DNA from: Allomesorhizobium camelthorni
GTDB taxonomy: Bacteria; Pseudomonadota; Alphaproteobacteria; Rhizobiales; Rhizobiaceae
Direction: 5' to 3'
NCBI RefSeq assembly: GCF_011045125.1
Contig: NZ_JAAKZF010000009.1
Span: 85,905-149,904 of the forward strand
DNA: 64,000 nucleotides
Position 1 is the first letter of the stretch; each line of letters starts with the position of its first letter. Positions 27,148 to 37,313 of this stretch are shown piece by piece. Below the pieces are notes generated by a model. That model was given only the letters and a program-made list of their open reading frames with translations, searched no databases and was not told the origin of the DNA. A program made the translations under genes and the position numbers.

Positions 27148-27812
27148 GCGCCGGGGAAAACATGTCGCGCCGCGACGAACTGGAAGCGCTGCTGCCTTTC
27201 TACCTGAACGGCACGCTGGAAGGCGACGACCTCGAAGCCGTCGAGGAGTGGCTGGCCTCAGACCCTGAGGCGGCGGTGGCGCTCGCCGAAGCCGACGCGG
27301 AATTTGCCGGCGCGGTCGCCGCCAACGAGGCGCTGCGGCCTCCCGCCGATGCGCTGAGCCGCTTTTCGAAGGCGCTGGAGGCGGAAGCCGTGCCCGCGAG
27401 GTCGCAGGCGGGAAAATCCTGGCTCGCCAACGTCTGGGAACGGATCGCCGGCCTGCCGGCGGGGCTCGCCTGGGCAACGGCCGCCGCGGCGGTCATGCTG
27501 CTTGTCGTGCAGACGGCGCTCGACACCGGCAGGCAGGGCGGCGATTTCGAGATCGCCGGAGAGCAAGGCGGCGTCGGCGCGATGCCGTTCGCCTTCGTCA
27601 AGTTCAGGCCGGAGGCGGAGATGGCCGACATCTCGGCCTTCCTCATGGAAAACGGCGCGGCCATCGCCGGTGGGCCGACGGCGGGCGGCGTGTTCCGCAT
27701 CGCCATCCCCGCGAAGACCGCCGCCGACTATGACAGGCTGGTCGGCCTTATTGCCGCCCAGCCCTTTGCCGAGACTGTTTCCGAAGGCAGGAAACCGTCC
27801 AATGGCGGGTAA
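27144..27812 (+). CDS. Membrane anti-sigma factor with inhibitor-like C-terminal domain
   Basis: A 222-residue probable anti-sigma factor. The cytoplasmic N-terminus has a zinc-finger-like anti-sigma helix region without Cys ('LEALLPFYLNGTLEGDDLEA'), then one membrane segment at about residues 107-130 ('LAWATAAAAVMLLVVQTAL'), then a periplasmic domain of about 75 residues ('FAFVKFRPEAEMADISAFL', 'GVFRIAIP'). That domain has the same beta-alpha-beta-alpha order as the N-terminal module of the protease encoded next. The start ATG overlaps the sigma stop; a TTG two codons upstream is the alternative. Confidence 0.82.
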   Translation: MSAGENMSRRDELEALLPFYLNGTLEGDDLEAVEEWLASDPEAAVALAEADAEFAGAVAANEALRPPADALSRFSKALEAEAVPARSQAGKSWLANVWERIAGLPAGLAWATAAAAVMLLVVQTALDTGRQGGDFEIAGEQGGVGAMPFAFVKFRPEAEMADISAFLMENGAAIAGGPTAGGVFRIAIPAKTAADYDRLVGLIAAQPFAETVSEGRKPSNGG

Positions 27813-29223
27813 GGCATTCAGGATTGCGGCGTTTTCGGCTGCCATGCTTGCGGGCGTGGCTCCGGCTTTGGCGCAGACCAACGACCCTTCCGGCGCGCTC
27901 CCGACCGATCGGATAACCGTTCAGCCTGAAGGCACGGATCCGGACGATGATCGCGGCGGCCAAAATGCCGTGCTGCTGCCGGATTTGCTGTTCGACCTGT
28001 TTCCCAATCCCGCCGGCCGCGAGCCGGCTCAGCCGGGCAGCGGCGCGGGACAGGCGCCGCCCTCAAACACGCAAGCGGGAGGACCGCCGCCTGTGCCGGC
28101 GCGAAATCCGCTCGGCGCGGCCGCTGCCACTGCTGCGCGCCAGCCGCTCGCCGCCCCGGCGCAGGCGATTGCCGGCGAGTTCGTCCCCGACGAGGTGCTG
28201 GTGACCATCGAAGGCGACGGCGCGGTCGTCCAGGACATCGCGGCGGATTTCGGGCTCGAGATACGCTCGCAGCGGCTTTCGACCCTGCTCGGCCTGACCG
28301 TCGTGCGCTTCGGCATTCCCGACGGCCGGCCGGTCGGCGTCGTGCTGGCCCAACTTGCCGCCGACGGCCGCGCGCAGGGGCGCGTGCCCAACCACGTCTA
28401 CGACCTCCAGCAGGCGCCGGCAGTCATCAACTACGCCTTCCAGCGCATCGCGCTGGATTCCGCCGCGGCCAGCGGCAAGGATGTGCGCATCGCCGTCATC
28501 GACACTGCGGTGGACGAGACGCATCCGGCGTTGAAAGGCGTCGTTGCCGAGATTTTCGACGCCATGCCGGAGGTCGAGATCGCCTCGCGCGACCACGGCA
28601 CTTCGGTCGCCGGGCTGATCGCCGGCACGGGGCCGTTTCGCGGCATGGCGCCCGGATCGAGCATCTACCATGCCCGTGCGTTCGAGAACGGCAAGTCAAC
28701 CATGGACACGATCCTGAGCGCGCTCGACTGGGCGGCAGGCAGGGATGTGCGCATCATCAATATGAGCTTCGTCGGGCCGCGCAACGAATTGCTGGAGACC
28801 GCCTGCCGCAATGCGCGGGCGCAAAACATGGTGCTGATCGCGGCGGCCGGCAATAACGGCCCGAAAGCGCCGTTCGGCTATCCCGCCGCCTATGCCGGCG
28901 TGACCGCCGTGACCGCAACCGACGAGCAGGACCGGCTGATGCAGCAGGCCAATCGCGGGCCTTACGTCTATCTGTCGGCCCCCGGCGTCGACATGATCGC
29001 GCCGGTCGGCGGCGGCTCGGACCTCGTCACCGGCACCTCCTTCGCCGCAGCGATCGTCTCGGGCGCGGTCGCCAATCTGATCCGCAGCAATCCCGAGCGC
29101 TCGGCCGACTGGATCGAGAAGGCGCTGGCCGAAACCGCCACCGATCTCGGCAGCGCCGGCCGCGACGGCGATTTCGGTTACGGCCTGCTCAACGCCAAGG
29201 CGGCGGATGCGGCGAAGGAATAG
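27802..29223 (+). CDS. Exported subtilisin-like (S8) serine protease
   Basis: A 473-residue protease with a signal peptide ('FSAAMLAGVAPALAQ'). A Pro/Ala-rich linker (about residues 30-120) is followed by a propeptide-like module (about 130-200, 'PDEVLVTIEGDGAVVQDIAA') and an S8 catalytic domain. The triad is Asp in 'AVIDTAVDETHP', His in 'SRDHGTSVAGLIAG' and Ser in 'VTGTSFAAAIVSG', with the oxyanion Asn in 'AAAGNNGP'. The gene overlaps the anti-sigma gene by 11 bases. Export and location suggest it acts in the periplasm, possibly on the anti-sigma factor. Confidence 0.9.
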   Translation: MAGKAFRIAAFSAAMLAGVAPALAQTNDPSGALPTDRITVQPEGTDPDDDRGGQNAVLLPDLLFDLFPNPAGREPAQPGSGAGQAPPSNTQAGGPPPVPARNPLGAAAATAARQPLAAPAQAIAGEFVPDEVLVTIEGDGAVVQDIAADFGLEIRSQRLSTLLGLTVVRFGIPDGRPVGVVLAQLAADGRAQGRVPNHVYDLQQAPAVINYAFQRIALDSAAASGKDVRIAVIDTAVDETHPALKGVVAEIFDAMPEVEIASRDHGTSVAGLIAGTGPFRGMAPGSSIYHARAFENGKSTMDTILSALDWAAGRDVRIINMSFVGPRNELLETACRNARAQNMVLIAAAGNNGPKAPFGYPAAYAGVTAVTATDEQDRLMQQANRGPYVYLSAPGVDMIAPVGGGSDLVTGTSFAAAIVSGAVANLIRSNPERSADWIEKALAETATDLGSAGRDGDFGYGLLNAKAADAAKE

Positions 29224-29229
29224 GCGCGG

Positions 29230-30252
29230 TTAGCCCGCCGCGCCGGCGATCGAGCCGCGAACGACCAGGTCGACCGGCCAGATCTCACCCCGCGCGCCCT
29301 CTTCCAGGCCCGAAATCCGTGCCACCAGCCGCTCGGCGATCCGCGCGCCCGCCGCCCGGATCGACGAGCGCGTCGTCGACAGCGGCACGGAAAAATGCTC
29401 GGGCCTCAGCCACGGAAACACGTCGTCATGTGCGACTAGCGACACGTCGCCGGGGATGGTCAGGCCGAGATCGCGCACGGCGCGCACCACGCCGAGCGCC
29501 ATGATCAGGCTGGAGCAGGCGATCGCCGTTGGCGGTTCGGGCTGCTCGAGCAGGCTGCGCGCCGAGCGGTAGCCGTTCTCTTCGGTCATCGCCACCGAGC
29601 GGATCCTTTCGGGCGGCAGCGCCAGCCCGGCGGAAGCCAGCGCGCGCCTGACGCCGCGCTCGCGGAAGATCGCGAAAGTCTGCCCGTCGTCGCCATTGAT
29701 CAGCGCAATGCGTTTGTGGCCGAGTTGGACCAGCAGCCGCGCCGCCTCGTGGAATGCGCCCTCATTGTCGATGTCGAGGAAGGGATAGTCGAAATCGAGC
29801 CCTTCGGCGCGGCCGTGCACCAGGAAGGGCAGGCCGAGCTGGTTGACCAGCGAGATGCGCCGGTCGGCGGGGCGCGGCGCGGAGATATAGACGGCGTCGA
29901 CCTGTTTGTTGGCGGCGACGCGCCGGTAGGTCGTCTCCTCGTCGTCGGCGTCGGCCGGGCTCAGCACCAGATCAAGCTCGTGCGAGCGCGCGTAATCGCC
30001 CAGCCCCGACAGGAATTCGACGAAATGCGGGTCGATGTCGACCGAGGCGCCGGTCGGCAGCACATAGCCGATCATGCCGGCCTTGCCGGTCGCCAGGCGT
30101 CTCGCGCTCGGGTTCGGCCGGTAGCCGTGGCGCTTGGCGGCGTCGGTGACGCGGCGGCGGGTTTCCTCGCTGACTTCCGGGTAGCCGTTCAGCGCCCGGC
30201 TCACCGTCGTCTGCGAGAGTTGCAGCATATGCGACAGCTGTTTGAGGTTCAC
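29230..30252 (-). CDS. aglR: LacI-family repressor of alpha-glucoside genes
   Basis: A 340-residue LacI regulator. The helix-turn-helix is at the very N-terminus ('LKQLSHMLQLSQTTVSRALN'), then a hinge and a periplasmic-binding-type sugar domain ('LLVQLGHKRIALINGDDGQT', 'SLVAHDDVFPWLRPEHFS'). The GTG at 30252 has GGAG 7 bases upstream and places the DNA-binding helix correctly. It is divergent from aglEFGAK, and the 14-bp palindromes at 30270 and 30476 are its likely operators, so it probably represses itself and the operon until alpha-glucoside is present. Confidence 0.9.
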   Translation of the reverse strand: MNLKQLSHMLQLSQTTVSRALNGYPEVSEETRRRVTDAAKRHGYRPNPSARRLATGKAGMIGYVLPTGASVDIDPHFVEFLSGLGDYARSHELDLVLSPADADDEETTYRRVAANKQVDAVYISAPRPADRRISLVNQLGLPFLVHGRAEGLDFDYPFLDIDNEGAFHEAARLLVQLGHKRIALINGDDGQTFAIFRERGVRRALASAGLALPPERIRSVAMTEENGYRSARSLLEQPEPPTAIACSSLIMALGVVRAVRDLGLTIPGDVSLVAHDDVFPWLRPEHFSVPLSTTRSSIRAAGARIAERLVARISGLEEGARGEIWPVDLVVRGSIAGAAG

Positions 30253-30269
30253 AGCAGAGCTCCAGATTC

Positions 30270-30283
30270 TCAAAGCGCTTTGA
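30270..30283. promoter_or_regulatory. AglR operator near aglR start
   Basis: TCAAAGCGCTTTGA is a perfect 14-bp palindrome of LacI-operator type, 17 bases before the aglR start codon. It shares the core AAAGCGCTTT with the site at 30476. Its position suggests autoregulation. The region between the two sites is AT-richer and carries the divergent promoters. Confidence 0.75.
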
Positions 30284-30475
30284 ATGCAGCCGGATTGCCG
30301 CTTTTGTCTCCTGTCGCGCAACATTCACTATAGGTCGCGAATCGCCTGTTCAGAAGCGATATTGCATGCTGCAGCCCCAAAAAAGCATGCTGCGCTGCGC
30401 GATTGGCGCATTTTAAATCGGTTTATGACCCGGAGCTCTTGACTCTTTGCCGGTTCGGTGGCGTGATGCAGTCAG

Positions 30476-30489
30476 CCAAAGCGCTTTGG
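30476..30489. promoter_or_regulatory. AglR operator before aglE
   Basis: CCAAAGCGCTTTGG is a perfect 14-bp palindrome about 110 bases before aglE. A possible -35 (TTGACT) lies at 30439-30444, so the site would overlap the transcription start and block it when AglR is bound. The -10 is not clear. Confidence 0.78.
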
Positions 30490-30600
30490 GAGCTCTACCT
30501 ATGCGGTTGCGATCCGCACGGGGCTGGGGCACATTCGAGCGGCCGCCGGCAGGACGGAATGGAGGTTCCGTCTCCATTGAGAACCGTTGGGAGGACTATC

Positions 30601-31956
30601 ATGAAAAAAACCCTGATGCTGGGCGCCGCCCTTGCCGCGCTCGCTTTTGGCGCGCCGGCTCACGCCGAACTGAAATTCCAACCGGGCGAGGATCCCCGCT
30701 TCACCTGGGCCAACTACGAAGAGCTGAAGAAAGTCGACCTGAAGGGCGAGACGCTGTCGATCTTCGGCCCATGGCGCGGCGAAGACGAAGCCTTGATCCG
30801 CTCCGTTCTCGAATATTTCACCGAGGCCACCGGCGCGACGATCAACTATTCTTCGTCGGAAAATTATGAACAACAGATCGTCATCGACACGCAGGCGGGC
30901 AGCCCGCCCAACATCGCCGTACTGCCGCAGCCGGGTCTGATCCAGGATCTTGCTTCCAAGGGCCTGCTGACGCCGCTCGGCGAGGAGACCGCGACTTTCG
31001 TCAAGGACAATTACGGCGCAGGCCAGTCGTGGGTCGACCTCGGCACCTACAACGACAAGGACGGCAAGCCGGGTTACTTTGCGTTCCCTTACAAGGCCGA
31101 TCTGAAGTCGATTGTCTGGTACGTGCCGGAAAATTTCGAGGAAGCCGGCTACGAAGTGCCGAAGACCTGGGAAGAACTGCAGGCTCTCGCCGACCAGATC
31201 GTCGCCGACGGCGGCAAGCCCTGGTGCATCGGCCTGGGTTCGGGCGGCGCGACCGGCTGGCCGGCGACCGACTGGATCGAGGACATCATGCTGCGCACGC
31301 AGCCGCCGGAAACCTACGACAAGTGGACCAAGAACGAGATTCCGTTCAACGATCCGGCGGTCGTCGAGGCTCTCGACATCTTCGCCAATATCGCGACTAA
31401 CGACGCCATGGTAGACGGCGGCGCGGCGGCTGTCGCGGCCACCGACTTCCGCGACAGCCCGAAGGGCCTCTTCGGCATCCCGCCGAAATGCTATCTGCAC
31501 CGCCAGGCCTCGTTCATCTCATCCTTCTTCCCGGAAGGCACCGAGCTCGGTGAAGGCGCGGATTTCTTCTACCTCCCGCCCATGGCTGCGACGCCTGAAC
31601 TCGGCAAGCCGGTGCTCGGCGCTGGAACGCTGTTCAGCATCACCAAGGACTCCAAGGCCGCGCGCGCCTTCATCGACTTCCTGAAGATGCCGCTGTCGCA
31701 CGAGATCTGGATGGCGCAGTCGGGCTTCCTGACCCCGCTGAAGACGGTGAACGGTGAAGCCTATGCCAATGAAGCGCTGAAGAAGCAGGGCGAAATCCTG
31801 GTCAATGCGTCGACCTTCCGCTTCGACGGTTCCGACCTGATGCCCGGCAAGATCGGCGCCGGCGCCTTCTGGACCGGCATGATCGACCTGGTCGGCGGAA
31901 AGCCGTCTGCCGACGTCGCGGCCGATATCCAGACGAGCTGGGACGCGATCAAGTAG
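30601..31956 (+). CDS. aglE: Alpha-glucoside ABC transporter, periplasmic binding protein
   Basis: A 451-residue family 1 solute-binding protein with a 22-residue Sec signal peptide ('AALAFGAPAHA-E'). It matches AglE, which binds alpha-glucosides such as sucrose, maltose and trehalose. Visible segments include 'LSIFGPWRGEDEALIRSVLE', 'IVWYVPENFEEAGYEVPKTW' and 'PPKCYLHRQASF'. The ribosome site GGGAGGA lies upstream of the ATG at 30601. It opens the agl operon; a 316-base gap with an inverted repeat separates it from aglF. Confidence 0.94.
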   Translation: MKKTLMLGAALAALAFGAPAHAELKFQPGEDPRFTWANYEELKKVDLKGETLSIFGPWRGEDEALIRSVLEYFTEATGATINYSSSENYEQQIVIDTQAGSPPNIAVLPQPGLIQDLASKGLLTPLGEETATFVKDNYGAGQSWVDLGTYNDKDGKPGYFAFPYKADLKSIVWYVPENFEEAGYEVPKTWEELQALADQIVADGGKPWCIGLGSGGATGWPATDWIEDIMLRTQPPETYDKWTKNEIPFNDPAVVEALDIFANIATNDAMVDGGAAAVAATDFRDSPKGLFGIPPKCYLHRQASFISSFFPEGTELGEGADFFYLPPMAATPELGKPVLGAGTLFSITKDSKAARAFIDFLKMPLSHEIWMAQSGFLTPLKTVNGEAYANEALKKQGEILVNASTFRFDGSDLMPGKIGAGAFWTGMIDLVGGKPSADVAADIQTSWDAIK

Positions 31957-31993
31957 AGCAAAGTTCGGCATGCCGCGCAGCTAGACGTGATTG

Positions 31994-32182
31994 CGCTGCC
32001 CCTCACCTGCCTGCCGGCATCCTCTCCCCGTTATCCTTCGACAAGCTCAGGACGGGGAGAGGGCCGCCTTCATAGGCTCCTTCGCCAATTGTCATCGTTG
32101 AAAGTTGGCGAAACCGGTGCGGTTCTGGCCTCTCCCCGTTCTTCACGGGGAGAGGATGCCGGCAGGCAGGTGAGGGGCAGCG
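31994..32182. repeat. Perfect 37-bp inverted repeat inside agl operon (family E)
   Basis: Bases 31994-32030 and 32146-32182 are perfect reverse complements over 37 bases (core GATGCCGGCAGGCAGG). Between them is a further hairpin-forming segment (CTCTCCCCGTT..). The module at 32155-32183 recurs at 15373-15401. It fills the aglE-aglF gap, in which no gene is seen. Confidence 0.85.
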
Positions 32183-32272
32183 CCAAGTTTGAAGAAAGTA
32201 GCTGCTCGCGGACAAGGTCGAAGCAACAGGCCGCGAGCCCCACATCGCAGGCCACATCAGGGGGAGGAACCC

Positions 32273-33286
32273 ATGGCGGCTCAGATTTTTTCGGCGATCC
32301 TGGTCATCATCATCGGCGTCGGCGGCTGCGTCGGCTATTTCTGGGGCGCCAACAAGCTGCTCGACGTGATCTTTCCCTCGCGTGGCGTGAAAGGTGGGGC
32401 GGCGATCGACAATCTGCGCCGCCAGGGAGTCATCCGGCCATGGCTCTTCATCGGGCCGGCGCTGATCATTCTGACGGTCTATCTGATCTATCCCGTGGTC
32501 CAGACGCTGATCCTGTCCTTCCACGACCGCGGCGGCGAGAATTTCGTCGGCGTCGCCAACTATTCCTGGGCGTTCGGGGACCGCGAGTTCCGCAATTCGA
32601 TCTTCAACAATCTGCTTTGGCTGCTCGTCGTTCCGGCCGCCTGCACGTTTCTCGGGCTGGTGATCGCCGTTCTGACCGACAAGATCTGGTGGGGCACGAT
32701 CGCCAAGAGCCTGATCTTCCTGCCGCTCGCCATTTCCTTCGTCGGCGCCAGCGTGATCTGGAAGTTCGTCTATGAATATCGCGGTGAGGGCCAGACCCAG
32801 ATCGGCATCCTCAATTCCATCGTGCAGTTCTTCGGCGGCTCGCCGCAGGTCTGGATATCGCTGCCGCTCTGGAACAATTTTTTCCTTATGGTCATCCTGA
32901 TCTGGATCCAGACCGGCTTCGCCATGGTCATCCTGTCGTCGGCGCTGCGCGGCATTCCCGAGGAGACGCTGGAAGCCGCCGTCATCGACGGCGCCAACCC
33001 GTTCCAGATTTTCTGGAAGATCATGATACCGCAGATATGGGGCACGATCGCCGTCGTCTGGACCACCATCACCATACTGGTGCTCAAGGTATTCGACATC
33101 GTGCTGACCATGACCAACGGCCAGTGGAACAGCCAGGTTCTCGCCAACCTCATGTTTGATTGGATGTTCCGTGGCGGCGGCGATTTCGGCCGCGGCGCGA
33201 CGATCGCCATCATCATCATGCTCGCGGTGCTGCCGATCATGATCTGGAACATCCGCCAGGCCAACAAAGAGACCGGAGGACACTGA
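32273..33286 (+). CDS. aglF: Alpha-glucoside ABC transporter permease
   Basis: A 337-residue inner-membrane permease. It has an extra N-terminal membrane segment ('FSAILVIIIGVGGCVGYFWG') before the usual six, as known for AglF. The EAA loop is 'EAAVIDGANPFQIF'. The ATG at 32273 has GGGGAGGA upstream. It ends one base before the aglG ATG. Confidence 0.94.
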   Translation: MAAQIFSAILVIIIGVGGCVGYFWGANKLLDVIFPSRGVKGGAAIDNLRRQGVIRPWLFIGPALIILTVYLIYPVVQTLILSFHDRGGENFVGVANYSWAFGDREFRNSIFNNLLWLLVVPAACTFLGLVIAVLTDKIWWGTIAKSLIFLPLAISFVGASVIWKFVYEYRGEGQTQIGILNSIVQFFGGSPQVWISLPLWNNFFLMVILIWIQTGFAMVILSSALRGIPEETLEAAVIDGANPFQIFWKIMIPQIWGTIAVVWTTITILVLKVFDIVLTMTNGQWNSQVLANLMFDWMFRGGGDFGRGATIAIIIMLAVLPIMIWNIRQANKETGGH

Positions 33287-33287
33287 G

Positions 33288-34442
33288 ATGGCCAATCCGA
33301 CCGGCAAGTCCTACCTCGGCCGCTTCGGCGTCCACATAGCGGTTCTCTTCTTCGTCGCGCTCTGGACCCTTCCGACGCTCGGCATCCTGATCTCCTCGCT
33401 GCGCGACAAGGATCAGATCATCGTCTCCGGCTGGTGGACATCGCTTACAAGTTCCACCCAGACCGAGGCCGGGCGGCTGCCGCCGCCCAACACAGCGGCC
33501 GAAAGGGACGGCAAATTCGTGCTGGAAGGCAATCTGTTCGAGGTGCCGGGAAGCCGCGCGATCACCAATTTCGGCATCCGCGCCCAGGCGCCGACCGAGT
33601 TCGAAGCCGGCAGCGTCGCCGATCTCGGCGACGGCGAGACCATGCAGGTCAATGCCGATGGCGGTTTCATCATGACGATGCCGGCAGCCTCCGACGCCAC
33701 GCGCGGCCGGCGCGTCTATTATGCCGCGACGGTGCCGCCGCGCTTCACCACCGAAAATTACGCGAACGTGCTGTTTTCTGAAGGCATCGGCCGCTCCTTC
33801 ATCAACTCTCTGACGGTCACCATACCGGCGACCGTGATCCCGATCATGATCGCCGCCTTCGCCGCCTACGCGCTCGCCTGGATGCGCTTTCCCGGCCGCG
33901 CGCTTCTCATTGCGACCATCATCGGCCTGCTCGTCGTGCCGCTGCAAATGACGCTGATCCCGCTGCTGGAACTGTATAATGACGTGGGCGAACTGTTCGG
34001 CGTGCCGTCCAAGACCTATCTCGGCATATGGCTGGCCCATACCGGTTTCGGCCTGCCTTTCGCGATCTACCTCTTGAGGAGCTACATGGCCGGCCTGCCA
34101 CGCGAACTGATGGAATCGGCCCGCATCGACGGCGCCAGCGACTTCGAGATATTCGTCAAGATCGTGCTGCCGCTGTCGTTCCCGGTGCTCGCTTCCTTCG
34201 CCATCTTCCAGTTCCTGTGGGTGTGGAACGATCTGCTGGTAGCGATGGTCTTCCTCAAGACCGACGCCACACAGCTCGTCTTGACCGCAAGGCTCAACGC
34301 GCTCCTCGGTTCGCGCGGCGGCGATTGGGAAATCCTGACGGCTTCGGCCTTCGTGACGATCATCGTGCCGCTGATCGTGTTCTTCTCGCTGCAACGCTAT
34401 TTCGTCCGCGGTCTGCTCGCGGGCTCGGTCAAAGGAGGCTGA
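33288..34442 (+). CDS. aglG: Alpha-glucoside ABC transporter permease
   Basis: A 384-residue permease of the MalG type with a large periplasmic insertion between the first two membrane segments (about residues 40-150), as in AglG. The EAA loop is 'ESARIDGASDFEIF'. It partners AglF. Its end carries the ribosome site AAAGGAGG for aglA. Confidence 0.94.
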   Translation: MANPTGKSYLGRFGVHIAVLFFVALWTLPTLGILISSLRDKDQIIVSGWWTSLTSSTQTEAGRLPPPNTAAERDGKFVLEGNLFEVPGSRAITNFGIRAQAPTEFEAGSVADLGDGETMQVNADGGFIMTMPAASDATRGRRVYYAATVPPRFTTENYANVLFSEGIGRSFINSLTVTIPATVIPIMIAAFAAYALAWMRFPGRALLIATIIGLLVVPLQMTLIPLLELYNDVGELFGVPSKTYLGIWLAHTGFGLPFAIYLLRSYMAGLPRELMESARIDGASDFEIFVKIVLPLSFPVLASFAIFQFLWVWNDLLVAMVFLKTDATQLVLTARLNALLGSRGGDWEILTASAFVTIIVPLIVFFSLQRYFVRGLLAGSVKGG

Positions 34443-34443
34443 T

Positions 34444-36114
34444 ATGATGCAGGCCGTTCTGCGCAAGGCGGAAGAGCCGGCGCTCGCAGTCGACCGCGAC
34501 TGGTGGCGCGGAGCGGTCATCTATCAGATCTATCCGCGCAGCTACCAGGATTCCAACGGCGACGGCATAGGCGACCTGAAGGGCATCATCCGCCGGCTTC
34601 CCTACATTGCCTCGCTGGGCGCCGACGCGATCTGGATCTCGCCGTTCTTCAAGTCGCCGATGAAGGATTTCGGCTACGATGTCTCGGATTATTGCGACGT
34701 CGATCCGATGTTCGGCACGCTGGCCGATTTCGACGATCTAATAGCCGAGGCGCACCGGCTGGGCCTGCGGGTGATGATCGACGAGGTGATCTCGCATACG
34801 TCCGACGAGCATCCCTGGTTCAAGGAAAGCCGCTCCAGCCGCGACAACGCCAAGGCCGACTGGTACGTGTGGGCGGACGCCAAGCCCGACGGCACGCCGC
34901 CCACCAACTGGCTGTCGATTTTCGGCGGCTCGGCGTGGCAATGGGACACGCGCCGCCAGCAATATTACCTGCACAATTTCCTGGCCGAGCAGCCGGACCT
35001 CAACTTCCACAACAAGGACGTGCAGGACGCCTTGCTCGGCGTCACCCGTTTCTGGCTCGACCGCGGCGTCGACGGTTTCCGGCTCGATACAATCAACTTC
35101 TACTTCCACAGCCAGGGGCTGGAGGACAATCCGCCGCTGCCGCCCGAATTGCGCAACGACCAGACCGCCCCGGCGGTGAACCCGTATAATTACCAGCACC
35201 ACATCTACGACAAGAGCCGGCCGGAAAACCTTGCTTTCCTCGCCCGCTTCCGCGCTTTGCTCGACGAGTATCCGGCGGCGGCGGCGGTCGGCGAGGTCGG
35301 CGATTCGCAGCGCGGGCTCGAAGTCGTCGCTTCCTACACAGCCGGCGGCGACAAGGTGCAGATGTGCTACGCCTTCGATTTCCTGGCGCCCGAAAAGATC
35401 AGCGCCGCCAAGGTGCGCACCGTGCTCGAGGATTTCGGTGCGGCGGCCAGTGACGGCTGGTCGTGCTGGGCCTTCTCCAACCATGACGTGATGCGTCATG
35501 CCACGCGCTGGGGCAAAGGCGAGGCCGACAGGACCGCTTATCTGAAGGTCATTTCAGCGCTGCTGATGTCGCTGCGCGGCTCGGTCTGCCTCTATCAGGG
35601 CGAGGAATTGGGCCTGGGCGAAGCCGATCTCGCCTTCGAGGATCTGCAGGACCCCTACGGCATACGCTTCTGGCCCGAATTCAAGGGCCGCGACGGCTGC
35701 CGCACGCCGATGGTGTGGGACCAAAATGCGCCGAATGGCGGCTTCTCATCGGCCAAGCCATGGCTGCCGGCGCCGCGGGAGCATCTCGCGCAGGCGGTCA
35801 GCGCACAGCAGGGCGACGAAAACTCGCTGCTCGAGCACTACCGCCGCTTCCTCGCCTTCCGCCGCGCGCATCCGGCTTTCGCCAAGGGCGAGATCGAGTT
35901 CCTGGCCGGGGAGGGCGATGTTGTCGCCTTCACCCGGCGTCAGGGCAATGAGGAGATCGTCTGCGCCTTCAACCTCGGCGCCGGACAGGCAAGCGTCGAT
36001 CTCGGCGGCGATCGCACGGTCCAGCCGCTTACCGGGCACGGGTTTACCGGACAAGCGGATGCAGGCAAAATCCGGCTGGGCAGCTACGGAGCGTGGTTCG
36101 GGCGCATTGCCTGA
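34444..36114 (+). CDS. aglA: Alpha-glucosidase, GH13 family
   Basis: A 556-residue cytoplasmic GH13 enzyme that hydrolyses imported alpha-glucosides to glucose. The (beta/alpha)8 barrel shows 'VIYQIYPRSYQDSNGDGIGD', the nucleophile Asp in 'GFRLDTINFYF', the acid/base Glu in 'AVGEVGDS' and the third Asp in 'FSNHD'. A second ATG one codon in is equally possible. It lies between the permease and ATPase genes of the agl operon, the known rhizobial order. Confidence 0.94.
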   Translation: MMQAVLRKAEEPALAVDRDWWRGAVIYQIYPRSYQDSNGDGIGDLKGIIRRLPYIASLGADAIWISPFFKSPMKDFGYDVSDYCDVDPMFGTLADFDDLIAEAHRLGLRVMIDEVISHTSDEHPWFKESRSSRDNAKADWYVWADAKPDGTPPTNWLSIFGGSAWQWDTRRQQYYLHNFLAEQPDLNFHNKDVQDALLGVTRFWLDRGVDGFRLDTINFYFHSQGLEDNPPLPPELRNDQTAPAVNPYNYQHHIYDKSRPENLAFLARFRALLDEYPAAAAVGEVGDSQRGLEVVASYTAGGDKVQMCYAFDFLAPEKISAAKVRTVLEDFGAAASDGWSCWAFSNHDVMRHATRWGKGEADRTAYLKVISALLMSLRGSVCLYQGEELGLGEADLAFEDLQDPYGIRFWPEFKGRDGCRTPMVWDQNAPNGGFSSAKPWLPAPREHLAQAVSAQQGDENSLLEHYRRFLAFRRAHPAFAKGEIEFLAGEGDVVAFTRRQGNEEIVCAFNLGAGQASVDLGGDRTVQPLTGHGFTGQADAGKIRLGSYGAWFGRIA

Positions 36115-36146
36115 GCGACAGACAAGAAGAATTCGGGAGGAAAAGC

Positions 36147-37259
<1,113 letters not shown>

Positions 37260-37283
37260 CTCTCCTCCCGTCTGGCGTCTTGT

Positions 37284-37307
37284 GGCGGGCTCCCGAACGG
37301 GAGCCGC
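37284..37307. terminator. Hairpin between convergent aglK and cyclase genes
   Basis: GGC-GGGCTCCCGAACGGGAGCC-GCC forms a strong stem-loop in the short gap between two convergent genes. It lacks a clear T tract on either strand but is well placed for a shared bidirectional terminator. Confidence 0.5.
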
Positions 37308-37313
37308 CTGCTG

